A stretch of DNA of 64,000 bases from Kineosporia aurantiaca JCM 3230 (GTDB lineage Bacteria > Actinomycetota > Actinomycetes > Actinomycetales > Kineosporiaceae). The notes beneath the pieces were generated by a model, which ran no database searches, was not told the origin of the DNA, and saw only the letters and a program-made list of their open reading frames with translations. The position numbers and the translations under genes are program-made. Below are positions 16,152 to 24,707 of this stretch, one piece after another. Position 1 is the first letter of the stretch. Every line of letters begins with the position of its first letter. The stretch spans positions 186,001-250,000 of the forward strand of contig JODP01000008.1 of NCBI GenBank assembly GCA_000719025.1, in the 5' to 3' direction.

Positions 16152-18893
16152 GCACCGGTCCTGCGGGGACGCGGCGACCAGCTCGCCCAGCTCCTGGCCG
16201 AGCTGCGGCGGGCTGCCCGCACCGGCCGGGGCGCGGTCGTCCTGATCACCGGCGAGGGTGGGATCGGCAAGACGGCGCTGCTGCGGGCCGGCATCGAGCA
16301 GGCCGTCCGGAGCGGATTCCGGGTCGGCCGGGCCAAGGCCGAGGAGCTCGACCAGATCGCGCCCGGGGCGCCGTTGCTGGTCGCGCTGCGCTCGGGCTCG
16401 GCCCCCCTGCTCGACCAGGCCTCCTTCGACACCCTGGCCCCGGTCCAGGACCAGCCGCTGTGGCTGGCCGACCGGATCGCCGGGCTGATGGAGGAACAGG
16501 CCCGGCATTCCCCGGTGGTCGTGGCCGTGGACGACGTGCAGTGGGCCGACCGGCTCACCCGGTTCGCCCTGCGCCTGCTGCCCGGCCGGCTGACCGGCTC
16601 ACCCGTGGTCTGGCTGCTAACCAGCCGCCGGCCGGCCGGGGAACTGCTCGAGGAGCTGGCCTCGCAGGCCCTGGCCGACGTCCGGCTGCTGCACCTCGAG
16701 CTCGGTCCACTGGGGCAGGACGATCTCGACGCGCTCGCGCTCGACCACCTCGGCGCCCCGCCCGCGGAACCGGTCCGGCAACGCCTGCACCGCTCCGGCG
16801 GCAATCCCTTCCTGGCCGTGCGGCTGCTGCAGGGGGCGGCCCTCGACCCGGACGGCCCGGCGCTGCCGGAGTCCCTGGTCGCGGAGGTCAGGAGCCGCCT
16901 GCGGGCCTGGCCGGACGACGTCGCCGAGCTGATCAGACTGCTTTCGGTCTGGGGGCGGCCCCTGGACCTGACGGTGGCGGCGACCCTGCTCGCAATACCC
17001 GACGACCGGGCCTTCGAACTGGCGGAAAGGGTTTCCGCCGAGGGCGTTCTGGAAATCCGGCAAGGTTCTGCGGAATTCCGTCACGACCTGCTTCGGGAGG
17101 CGGTCTACGCGGCGGTGCCGGGTCCCGCGCGCCGGGCCCGGCACCAGCAGTGCGCCGAGTACCTGCTCACGGCGGGCGCCGGGTATCCGGCCGCCGCAGC
17201 GCACGCGCAGGCCGGTGCCGAGTTCGGCGACCGTTGGGCGGCCGAGATCCTGGCCGGGGCGGCGGCCCAGATCGTCGCGACCACCCCGGACACCGCGAGA
17301 GAGCTTCTGGGACAGGCCTTCGCCCTGCTGCCGGGGGAGGATCCCCAGTTCTTCACCGTCGGCGAGCAGTACGCCGACATTCTGATCCAGACCCAGCACG
17401 GGGTGGCCGCACTCACCGTGATCGACACCCTGCTCGCCCGGGCCCAGGATCTGCAGACCCAGGCCCGGCTCCAGATCGTGGCCACCCGCGCCCTCTGGGT
17501 CACCGGCTCCCTGGCCGAGCTCACCCGCCGCCTGGCCGGCACGCTGGCCCGGCCGGGGGTGGCCCCGGACCTGCGCCTGCAGATGGAGGCCACCCGGGCC
17601 TTGGCCCTGACCCGCACCGGCGAGCCACGTCCGGCCGCGGTCGTCGCCGAGGCCGCCCTGGCCGAGGCGCGGACCCGGGGCAACGTCCCGGCCCAGGTAC
17701 TGGCGTTGCAGGCACTGGGCGAGGTGGCCCGGAACGAGGGCCGTTTCCCGGTAGCGCTGGGACACTTCCGCGAGCTGCGGGAGCTGGGCGGCCCCCGGCA
17801 CCAGTGGGAGGAGATCCGCTGCCTGCAACTGCTCGACCGGTTCGACGAGGCCCAGGTGCTGCTGACCTCGGCCGCGGAACAGGCCCGCACCGGTAACGCG
17901 CAGCTGCTGCCCTCGGTGCTGCACACCCAGATCTGGCAGGACTACAACCTCGGGAACCTGGACCGGGCCGAGGCCGGGGCGAACGCCATGGTCCGGCTCG
18001 GCGACGAGCTCGGCCTGCGGATCCACCAGCTCGGGGTCTGGACCTTTCTCAGCTCGATCGCCCTGACCCGGGCCGACCCGGTGCGGGCCCGGAAGTACCT
18101 GGAGCCGATCGCGGCCGATATCGCGGGCAACCCGATGCCGGACGACATCCGGGTCCTCGGACTGCGCCTGCTCCAGGCCTGGATCAGCGCCGAGGAGGGC
18201 GATTTCGAGGGCAGCCTGGAGGTGCTGCGGCCGCTGGTGTCGGCGGCGAAGGACTCGCGTCGGTACTGGCCCTGGTGGCCGACCTACGCCCAGGTGTTCG
18301 TCGGGGTCGGTCTGGCCGCCGGCGACCCGGAGTTCACCGGGCAGGCGCTCGAGCTGACCCGGCTCGGCGCCGAACGTAACCCCGGGGTGCCCAGTTTCGA
18401 GGGCGTCCACCTGCACGCCCGGGCCCTCGTGCAGCGCGACCCGGCCCTGCTGGGCGAGGCCGTCGCGGTGCTGCGGAAGAGTCCCCGCCGGACGCTGCTG
18501 GCCAATGTGCTGACCGACCACGGCGCGGCGCTCCTGCAGGCCGGGGAACGGGCCCCGGCCCTGAAGAGCCTCGACGAGGCCTGGGCGATCGAGGAGCAGC
18601 TGAGATCGGTCTCGGGCCAGGCGAAGATCCGGAACATCCTGCGCACGCACGGTATCCGCCGCCGGGGTCGCAGCGTGGCCACCCGCAGCCGCCCCGGGTC
18701 GGGCTGGGCGGCCCTGACCGGGACCGAGCTGCGGATCGCCGAACTGGTCAGCCAGGGGCACACGAACCGGCAGGCCGCGGCCGAACTCGGGATCTCGGTG
18801 AACACCGTGAGCACGCATCTGCGCGCGGTCTTCGCCAAGCTCGGGGTGAGTTCCCGGGTCCAGCTCAGCAACACCTGGCGGAACCGACCCTGA
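16143..18893 (+). CDS. LAL-family (LuxR with AAA ATPase) transcriptional regulator 2
   Basis: 916 aa. Walker A GEGGIGKT at 37-44, Walker B VVVAVDDVQWADR near 120, TPR-like helical centre, LuxR helix-turn-helix at the C-terminus (LTGTELRIAELVSQGHTN and ISVNTVSTHLRAVF). Paralogous along its whole length to LAL 1, with matching blocks such as the D/L-NLG/DLGRLD and SRVQLSN regions. No ribosome site precedes the ATG. TTATAT lies 10 bases upstream, and the start codon sits in the loop of CGTTGC-N7-GCAACG, so a leaderless or hairpin-controlled start is possible. Confidence 0.93.
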   Translation: MATAPVLRGRGDQLAQLLAELRRAARTGRGAVVLITGEGGIGKTALLRAGIEQAVRSGFRVGRAKAEELDQIAPGAPLLVALRSGSAPLLDQASFDTLAPVQDQPLWLADRIAGLMEEQARHSPVVVAVDDVQWADRLTRFALRLLPGRLTGSPVVWLLTSRRPAGELLEELASQALADVRLLHLELGPLGQDDLDALALDHLGAPPAEPVRQRLHRSGGNPFLAVRLLQGAALDPDGPALPESLVAEVRSRLRAWPDDVAELIRLLSVWGRPLDLTVAATLLAIPDDRAFELAERVSAEGVLEIRQGSAEFRHDLLREAVYAAVPGPARRARHQQCAEYLLTAGAGYPAAAAHAQAGAEFGDRWAAEILAGAAAQIVATTPDTARELLGQAFALLPGEDPQFFTVGEQYADILIQTQHGVAALTVIDTLLARAQDLQTQARLQIVATRALWVTGSLAELTRRLAGTLARPGVAPDLRLQMEATRALALTRTGEPRPAAVVAEAALAEARTRGNVPAQVLALQALGEVARNEGRFPVALGHFRELRELGGPRHQWEEIRCLQLLDRFDEAQVLLTSAAEQARTGNAQLLPSVLHTQIWQDYNLGNLDRAEAGANAMVRLGDELGLRIHQLGVWTFLSSIALTRADPVRARKYLEPIAADIAGNPMPDDIRVLGLRLLQAWISAEEGDFEGSLEVLRPLVSAAKDSRRYWPWWPTYAQVFVGVGLAAGDPEFTGQALELTRLGAERNPGVPSFEGVHLHARALVQRDPALLGEAVAVLRKSPRRTLLANVLTDHGAALLQAGERAPALKSLDEAWAIEEQLRSVSGQAKIRNILRTHGIRRRGRSVATRSRPGSGWAALTGTELRIAELVSQGHTNRQAAAELGISVNTVSTHLRAVFAKLGVSSRVQLSNTWRNRP

Positions 18894-18914
18894 TTGGCCC
18901 TGACCGGAGCGTCG

Positions 18915-18930
18915 TCACCTATTCACGTGA
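18915..18930. promoter_or_regulatory. Candidate LAL operator copy 3
   Basis: TCAC-CTATTCAC-GTGA, 88 bases before the hydrolase start at 19018 and just after LAL 2. Same 16-bp outline as at 13964 and 14024. Confidence 0.45.
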
Positions 18931-19017
18931 GGGCGGACCCGGGCCGGGTACGGCTTACTCGGTAGTGGCCCGGGCCGCGAGGCCGGGCCGTGTCCCCGAA
19001 TTCAGGAGAGAGCCGGT

Positions 19018-19734
19018 ATGTCCGACGCAGCAAGCACTTCCCCCACCGTGGTCCTGGTCCACGGCGCCTTCGCCGACGCCTCCGGCTTCGCCGGCGTCAT
19101 CGGTGAACTCCAGGCCGACGGCCGGACCGTCCGCGCCTGGGCCAACCCGCTGCGCGGCCTCAGCAGCGACGCCGCCGACCTGCAGAGCTTCGTCTCGGCG
19201 ATCCCGGGCCCGGTCGTCCTGGTGGGCCACTCCTACGGCGGCGCGGTGATCACCCAGGCCTCGCCCGGCCTGAGCAACGTCAAGGCGCTGGTCTACCTGG
19301 CCGCGTTCGCGATCGACGAGGGCGAGAGCGGGGCGAGCGTCCAGGAGGGCTTCCCGGCCTCGGTACTGGCCTCCACCGCCCGTCCCACCGCTTACGACGC
19401 CCCCGGCGCGGTCGGTGGCCCGGACGTCTTCATCGACTACGACCGGTTCCGCGAGACGTTCTGCGCCGACCTGCCGATCGGGGTCGCGGCGGTGCTGGCC
19501 GCCACCCAGCGCCCGCTCGCCGGGGCGGCTCTGGGCGAGCCGGCCACCGCGGTGGGCTGGAAGACCATCCCGTCCTTCTTCCTCGTCTCCGACCACGACG
19601 GCGCGATCCACCCCGACCTGCAGCGGTTCATGGCGGAGCGGATGAAGGCGACCACCGAGACGATCGAGGCCTCGCACGTGGCGTTCCAGTCCCAGCCGGT
19701 CGCCGTGGCGCAGTTCATCAAGAACGCGCTGTAG
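19018..19734 (+). CDS. Cytosolic alpha/beta hydrolase, paralog of the secreted hydrolase at 10105
   Basis: 238 aa. Starts at the ATG preceded by AGGAGAGAG. Core motifs: VLVHGAFADASGF (oxyanion), GHSYGG with nucleophile Ser72, SDHDGAIHP with the acid residue, and SHVAFQSQP with the His. No signal peptide, unlike its paralog. EstC-like esterases of this type hydrolyse small esters. It follows LAL 2 with a candidate LAL box in its promoter, mirroring the LAL 1-hydrolase pair. Confidence 0.88.
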   Translation: MSDAASTSPTVVLVHGAFADASGFAGVIGELQADGRTVRAWANPLRGLSSDAADLQSFVSAIPGPVVLVGHSYGGAVITQASPGLSNVKALVYLAAFAIDEGESGASVQEGFPASVLASTARPTAYDAPGAVGGPDVFIDYDRFRETFCADLPIGVAAVLAATQRPLAGAALGEPATAVGWKTIPSFFLVSDHDGAIHPDLQRFMAERMKATTETIEASHVAFQSQPVAVAQFIKNAL

Positions 19735-19749
19735 GTCCCTCGCGCGGGC

Positions 19750-19786
19750 GTCATGCAGTGCTCCCGGAGGGGGAGTGCTGCATGAC
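19750..19786 (+). terminator. Long hairpin terminator after the hydrolase
   Basis: A 16-bp stem including two G-T pairs. The left arm runs 19750-19765 from GTCATGCAG, the loop is GGAGG, and the right arm 19771-19786 ends CTGCATGAC. It lies 16 bases past the stop at 19734. There is no T-tract. Confidence 0.6.
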
Positions 19787-19847
19787 CGCTGCCCGCAGGT
19801 CCACATCGGCGAGTGGCAGGATTGCCGGTGGGGGTCAGAATCTTGCC

Positions 19848-20816
19848 ATGACTCCTCACCGGGTGGCCGTGCTGGCCTTGGACGGCGTCACTCCGATGGC
19901 CCTGGCCATCCCGGCGCAGATCTTCGGCCCTCGGGCGCAGACCCCGTACCAGTTGACGGTGTGCGGACCGACGCGCCAGGTCGCCACCGCAGGCGGGCTC
20001 ACCGTGGCCGTCGACGGCGGACTCGCCGACGTGCTGGCCGCGGACACGGTGGTCGTGCCCGGCCTCGACCTGGACCTCCGGCCCCTGCCCGCCGCGGTGC
20101 TGGACACCCTGGCCGAGGCACAGGCCCGAGGGCGGCGCGTCGTGTCGATCTGCAACGGAGCCCTGGCCCTGGCCGCGGCCGGCGTTCTGGACGGGCTGCA
20201 CGCCACCACGCACTGGGAGAACATCGACGAACTCGAACGTGACTTCCCCGCGGTCCACGTGGACCGGGACGTGCTCTACGTCGACGCGGGCCAGGTCCTC
20301 ACCTCCGGAGGGGTGTGCTGCGGCATCGACCTGTGCCTGCACATCGTCCGGAGCGACGTCGGTGCCGCCGCGGCCAATCAGATCGCCCGCCGTCTCGTGG
20401 CCCCGCCGCATCGCGACGGCGGCCAGGCCCAGTACGTGCCCGCGCCAATACCGGCCACCGGTGACACCTCGCTCGCCGCCACCCGGGCCTGGGCTCTGGA
20501 GCAGATCGAAAGGCCGCTCTCACTGGCCGATCTCACTCGTCACGCGGGCATGTCCCAGCGCTCCTTCATGCGCAGGTTCACGGCCGAGACGGGAACCACG
20601 CCCTTGCAGTGGCTGGCCGGCGCTCGCATCGGCCGGGCGCGGGAACTCCTGGAGACCACCGAGCTTTCGATCGACCAGGTCGCCCAGAACTGCGGGCTGG
20701 GTTCGGCGGCCAACCTGCGCCTGCACTTCCGGCGCACCCTCGACACCACGCCGACCGCCTACCGGCGCACCTTCACCCGCCGCGGAGGCGTTCAACGTCA
20801 TGCCGTCCCGTCCTGA
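19848..20816 (+). CDS. GlxA-family AraC-type transcriptional regulator (DJ-1/PfpI-like sensor domain)
   Basis: 322 aa from the ATG at 19848 (MTPHRVAVLALDGV). Longer starts from 19758 would run through the terminator hairpin. Residues 1-165 form a class I glutamine-amidotransferase-like domain with SICNGALALAAAGVLDG. The AraC helix-turn-helix pair lies at about 215-315 (ARARELL-type first helix, IDQVAQNCGLGSAANLRLHFRR). Such regulators often control nearby oxidoreductases or arginine/quaternary-amine genes. The next gene is a flavin oxidoreductase on the same strand, a possible target. Confidence 0.88.
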   Translation: MTPHRVAVLALDGVTPMALAIPAQIFGPRAQTPYQLTVCGPTRQVATAGGLTVAVDGGLADVLAADTVVVPGLDLDLRPLPAAVLDTLAEAQARGRRVVSICNGALALAAAGVLDGLHATTHWENIDELERDFPAVHVDRDVLYVDAGQVLTSGGVCCGIDLCLHIVRSDVGAAAANQIARRLVAPPHRDGGQAQYVPAPIPATGDTSLAATRAWALEQIERPLSLADLTRHAGMSQRSFMRRFTAETGTTPLQWLAGARIGRARELLETTELSIDQVAQNCGLGSAANLRLHFRRTLDTTPTAYRRTFTRRGGVQRHAVPS

Positions 20817-20954
20817 GAACCAATACACGCGCTGATCCGGCCGACGGCACCTGATCAAGAAACCGGGCAGACGCGCCGTGCCCCGCGTCCGGTCCTCGGT
20901 TCCGGCTGCAATGATGCCCACAGGGGTTCGGGGGAGCCCGATCGGGGGAGCAGC

Positions 20955-22190
20955 ATGAAGGTCTGGAACAGCGCCGTCACCACGCAACCGGCGCAGGTCG
21001 TTCGGTGCGGGAACGAGGCCGAGGTCAGTGCGGCCGTCGGCCGCGCCCGCGAGGAGGGCCTGCCGCTGTCCGTGCTGGGCGGCGGGCACGACTGGGCCGG
21101 GCGGGCGCTGTGCGAGAACGGCCTGGTCATTGACGTGGGCGGGTTGAAGAAGATCACGGTTGAGGACGATGTCGCGACCGTCGGGGGCGGGGTCACCTCA
21201 CTCGAGGCAATGGACGCGGCGGGCGCTACTGGGCAGGCGGTGGTCGCCGGGACGGTCGGGTCGGTGGGCCTGACCGGTCTGACGATCGGCGGGGGTTACG
21301 GCCCTCAGTTGGGCAGTCGGGGGCTGGCCGCGGACAATCTTCTGGGCGCACGCGTCGTTCTGGCCGACGGCACGGCCGTGGAAGCCGACGAAGACCTGCT
21401 CTGGGCGCTGAAGGGCGGCGGCGGGAACTTTGGCGTCGTCACCGAAATGCGGGTGAGACTGAGCCCGTTCGAGACGGCGACTGCGGGGGTGGTGCTGTTT
21501 CCGGGGGAGCAGGCGAGCGAGGTGTTCGCGGCGCTCGGCGACCTGCTGGCCCAGGCCCCCGACGAACTGGCGGTGCTCTCGGGGGCGATGGATCTGCCCG
21601 ACGGCACGCCCGCCGTCTACACGAATCCCACCTGGGTCGGGCATCCGCCGTTGGGTGCTGAATGGGTGCGCAGAATAGAACGATTGGGGACGCCGATGGT
21701 CTCCCAAGTCGGTCCGGTGTCCTCGTCGGCGACGCTGCGCGCCGCCGACGAGATGTTCGCCGCCGACGGCCGGGGCTGGACCCTGCGCACGCTGAACGTG
21801 CCGGAACTCAGCTCCGAGGTGGTGAAGGCCATCGTGACCGCGGTGCAGAGCAAGCCTTCGGCGAACGACGTGATCAACATGCATCACTTCCACGGTGCGG
21901 CCACCCGGATGGCTCCGGACAGTGCGGCTTTCGGGCAGCGGCGGGAGCACGTGATGGTCGAGATCATCTCCGGCTGGCGGGATGACGGTCCGGAGCTTCA
22001 CGAGAAATGGGCCGACGAGACCCTGAACGCGTTGAAGGAGTACGCGCTACCGGGAGGGTACCCGAACCTTCTGGGACCGGACGCTCACGCGCAGATCGTG
22101 CAGGCGTACGGGAACAACGCCGCCCGGCTGCGGTCGGTGAAGGAGAAGTACGATCCTCAAGGGGTTTTCACGGCGATTCCGCTGCCGTAG
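20955..22190 (+). CDS. FAD-binding (PCMH-type) oxidoreductase, berberine-bridge-enzyme-like
   Basis: 411 aa, ATG with GGGGGAG upstream. VLGGGHDWAGR holds the His used for covalent FAD attachment in this family. The FAD motif continues with TIGGGYGPQLGSRGLAADN, where many relatives have a Cys; here it is absent, so at most one covalent link is expected. The C-terminal BBE segment ends NNAARLRSVKEKYDPQGVF. No signal peptide. It oxidises a sugar, alcohol or alkaloid-type substrate with O2; the substrate is unknown. Confidence 0.88.
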   Translation: MKVWNSAVTTQPAQVVRCGNEAEVSAAVGRAREEGLPLSVLGGGHDWAGRALCENGLVIDVGGLKKITVEDDVATVGGGVTSLEAMDAAGATGQAVVAGTVGSVGLTGLTIGGGYGPQLGSRGLAADNLLGARVVLADGTAVEADEDLLWALKGGGGNFGVVTEMRVRLSPFETATAGVVLFPGEQASEVFAALGDLLAQAPDELAVLSGAMDLPDGTPAVYTNPTWVGHPPLGAEWVRRIERLGTPMVSQVGPVSSSATLRAADEMFAADGRGWTLRTLNVPELSSEVVKAIVTAVQSKPSANDVINMHHFHGAATRMAPDSAAFGQRREHVMVEIISGWRDDGPELHEKWADETLNALKEYALPGGYPNLLGPDAHAQIVQAYGNNAARLRSVKEKYDPQGVFTAIPLP

Positions 22191-22200
22191 CGAGCGTGGC

Positions 22201-22569
22201 TCAGCTGCCTGCCCCGGTGTTCTTCTCCGGGTCATCCTCGAAAGGCGGACCGTCCGGAACCGCTTCTCCCGCCGAGACCCGGTCGGAGATGCGCGCGCCG
22301 GCCAGCCGCTGAGCACCGCCGGCACCCAGATCGGCCGGTCCGGGGCCGGGAGCGGATGGGGGAGGGTCGGCCGGTTCTCCGTCCACCCGCGGTTCGGTGA
22401 CCCCCGGGACGTCCGTCATCTTCTCCACTCGGGACTCACCGGAGGCAGCCTGACCGGAGGGGGTGTGGACGCCCTCGACCTGGCTTCCGCTCTCGGCGTT
22501 GGCGACCGCCGCGTCGACGGTCTCGCCCCCGCGGTCCGGGTCCGGCGAGCCCAGGGATTCGGTGGGCAT
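22201..22569 (-). CDS. Small acidic disordered protein beside the cox locus
   Basis: 122 aa. Starts at the ATG at 22569, preceded by TGGAGG, 20 bases after the XdhC-like gene on the same strand. The composition is rich in Pro, Gly, Asp, Glu and Ser, with stretches such as ADPPPSAPGPGPADLG, so it should be mostly disordered. No domain, signal or membrane helix. It is probably co-transcribed with the upstream XdhC-like gene. No family recognised. Confidence 0.55.
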   Translation of the reverse strand: MPTESLGSPDPDRGGETVDAAVANAESGSQVEGVHTPSGQAASGESRVEKMTDVPGVTEPRVDGEPADPPPSAPGPGPADLGAGGAQRLAGARISDRVSAGEAVPDGPPFEDDPEKNTGAGS

Positions 22570-22589
22570 GTTGACCTCCAGGTATCTGG

Positions 22590-23672
22590 TCAGCGGTGGA
22601 TGGCCTGGTCGGTCCCGGTCAGCCGGGTCCCGGAGCCGCCCCAGGTGAGGGCGATGATCTCGGCCGCGATGGCGACCGCGGTCTCTTCCGGGGTCCGGGC
22701 GCCGAGGTCCAGGCCGATGGGGGAGCTGAGCCGGGCCAGGGCGGCCGGGCCGACGCCGGCCTGGCGCAGCCGCTGCAGGCGGTCCGCATGGGTGCGGCGG
22801 CTGCCCATGGCCCCGATGTAGGCGGCGGGGGTGGAGAGGGCTCGTTCCAGCAGTGGGACGTCGAACTTGGGGTCGTGGGTGAGGACGCAGATCACGGTGC
22901 GTTCGTCGACCACGGTCCGGTCCAGGTACTGGTGCGGCCACATCACCACGAGCTCGTCAACGTCCGGAAAACGTCTTCGGGTGGCGAACAGGGCGCGGGC
23001 GTCGCAGACGGTGACGTGGTAGCCGAGGAACTTGCCGATCCGGGCGACGGCGCCGGCGAAGTCGATGGCCCCGAAGACCAGCATGCGCGGGGCGGGCGCG
23101 AAGGACTCGACGAAGATCGCGAGTTCGTCCATCCGCTGCTGGCCGTCCCGGCCGACCCGCAGGACCCCGGTCCGGCCGGTGGCGAGCATCCCGCGGGCCT
23201 GTTCGGTGACGCTGAGGTCCAGCGCCGGACTGCCGAGGGTCCCTTCGGTGGAAGCCGCGGTGACCACCAGGCGCCGGCCGCGGAGTTCGGCGCCGGCGAT
23301 GACCGAGGCCACGGCGATCGGCTCGCCCCGCCGGATCGCGTCGAAGACCGTGGTCAGCTCGGGGTAGCGGGGGTGGACGAAGATGTCCACGATTCCGCCG
23401 CAGGTCAGGCCCACCTGGACGGCGTCGTCGTCGGAGATGCCGTACGTCTGCAGCACGGGCTGGCCGGTTTCCAGTACCTGCTGCGCCAACGCATAGACCG
23501 CCCCCTCGACGCACCCACCCGACACGCTGCCGGCCACGTCGCCGTTCTCGGACACCGCCATCGAGGCGCCGGGCTGGCGCGGGGCGGAGTTCCAGGTCTG
23601 GACGACGGTGGCAATGGCGAAATCGGTTCCCCCGGAATGCCAGGCGGCCAGATCGTCGACGATGTCGCGCAC
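22590..23672 (-). CDS. XdhC/CoxI-family molybdenum hydroxylase maturation protein
   Basis: 360 aa from the GTG at 23672, chosen for the strong GAGGAGGGAGGG just upstream; the longer frame to 23750 would start inside the operator palindrome. N-terminal XdhC_CoxI domain with SGGCVEGAVYALA and GLTCGGIVDIFV, then a Rossmann-type XdhC_C domain with YIGAMGSRRTHADRLQRL and GLDLGARTPEETAVAIAAEI. XdhC binds the molybdenum cofactor, protects its sulfurated form and hands it to the apo-enzyme. It diverges from the coxMSL operon over a shared palindrome. It is one of two XdhC-type genes here. Confidence 0.9.
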   Translation of the reverse strand: MRDIVDDLAAWHSGGTDFAIATVVQTWNSAPRQPGASMAVSENGDVAGSVSGGCVEGAVYALAQQVLETGQPVLQTYGISDDDAVQVGLTCGGIVDIFVHPRYPELTTVFDAIRRGEPIAVASVIAGAELRGRRLVVTAASTEGTLGSPALDLSVTEQARGMLATGRTGVLRVGRDGQQRMDELAIFVESFAPAPRMLVFGAIDFAGAVARIGKFLGYHVTVCDARALFATRRRFPDVDELVVMWPHQYLDRTVVDERTVICVLTHDPKFDVPLLERALSTPAAYIGAMGSRRTHADRLQRLRQAGVGPAALARLSSPIGLDLGARTPEETAVAIAAEIIALTWGGSGTRLTGTDQAIHR

Positions 23673-23730
23673 GTCGTCCCTCCCTCCTCCTCGAGGTGCC
23701 CACCGAAGCATGCGGAGCCGGCCGGCCGTC

Positions 23731-23770
23731 GTCAACGGCGAATTAACCACCTCCTTAAGTCGCCGTTGAC
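23731..23770. promoter_or_regulatory. 40-bp palindromic operator with divergent -35 elements (cox/xdhC)
   Basis: Arms GTCAACGGCGA (23731-23741) and TCGCCGTTGAC (23760-23770) are perfect complements. Inside, TTAA occurs symmetrically at 23743-23746 and 23755-23758. Read outward, each arm ends in TTGAC, the -35 hexamer of a promoter: TTGACA at 23766 towards coxM with CAATGA about 19 bases on, and TTGACG towards xdhC with CATGCT 17 bases on. One regulator bound here would control both directions. The LysR protein encoded at 31893-32900 is the obvious candidate. Confidence 0.6.
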
Positions 23771-23827
23771 AGCACCCCGGGACCGGCGCCCAATGAGGGC
23801 GACCGAGCCGAGACGAAGGGGTCCCGC

Positions 23828-24703
23828 ATGCAGGTTCCGGGGCAGTTCGAGTACGAGCGCGCCACCAGCGTCGAGCATGCCATCGGCCTGCTGGACCGGC
23901 TGGGCGACACGGCGCGCCTGGTCGCCGGCGGGCACAGCCTGCTGCCGATGATGAAGCTGCGCCTGGCCAACTTCGACTACCTGATCGACATCAACGACCT
24001 GCGCCCGGAACTGGGGTACATCACGGTCGAGGCGGACCGGATCCGGATCGGGGCGCTGACCCGGCACCGGGAACTGCTCGAATCCACCGAGCTCGGCCGG
24101 GCCTTCCCGATCTTCGCCGACGCCGAGCGGGTGATCGCCGATCCCGTGGTGCGCAACCGCGGCACCCTCGGCGGTTCGCTGTGCCAGGCCGATCCGTCCG
24201 AGGACCTGTCCGCCGTCTGCACGACCCTGGGCGCCAGTTGCGTGATCCGTAGCCTGGACGGTGAGCGGGTGGTGTCGATGGAGGACTTCCACCGGGGCCC
24301 GTACGAGACCGCCGTGGGGGACGCGGAGATCCTCACCGAAGTCCGGTTCCCCCTCCGGCCGGGCGGATCCAGCGCCTACGAGAAGGTGGAACGGCGGGCC
24401 GGTGACTGGGCGGTGGTCTCGGCCGGGGCTGCGGTCTGGATGGCCGACGGCCTGATCACCGACGCGCGGGTGGGTCTGGCCGCGGTCGGGCCGAACACCG
24501 CCGGGCTACCGGAGATCTCGGCCGCGCTGCGCGGCCGGGCGCCCTCGGAGGAGCTGTACGAGCAGGCCGGGGACATCGCCGCGAGCAGCTGCGACCCGGC
24601 GACCGACATGCGCGGGAGCGCGGACTACAAGCGTCATCTGGCGAAAGAGCTGACCCGGCGGACGCTGCGCCGCTCCGTCCGCCGCATTCACGAAGGGCTC
24701 TGA
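23828..24703 (+). CDS. coxM: Aerobic carbon monoxide dehydrogenase, medium (FAD) subunit
   Basis: 291 aa. Carries both FAD motifs of CoxM-type subunits: AGGHSLLPMMKLRLA near residue 36, and NRGTLGGSLCQADPSED near 115. It passes electrons from the iron-sulfur subunit through FAD towards the quinone pool. The ATG has GAAGGGG upstream. First gene of the M-S-L trio, which has the same order as in Oligotropha and mycobacteria. Because the large subunit is a form I CoxL, this is assigned as CoxM and not as a generic xanthine dehydrogenase subunit. Confidence 0.92.
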   Translation: MQVPGQFEYERATSVEHAIGLLDRLGDTARLVAGGHSLLPMMKLRLANFDYLIDINDLRPELGYITVEADRIRIGALTRHRELLESTELGRAFPIFADAERVIADPVVRNRGTLGGSLCQADPSEDLSAVCTTLGASCVIRSLDGERVVSMEDFHRGPYETAVGDAEILTEVRFPLRPGGSSAYEKVERRAGDWAVVSAGAAVWMADGLITDARVGLAAVGPNTAGLPEISAALRGRAPSEELYEQAGDIAASSCDPATDMRGSADYKRHLAKELTRRTLRRSVRRIHEGL

Positions 24704-24707
24704 CCTG

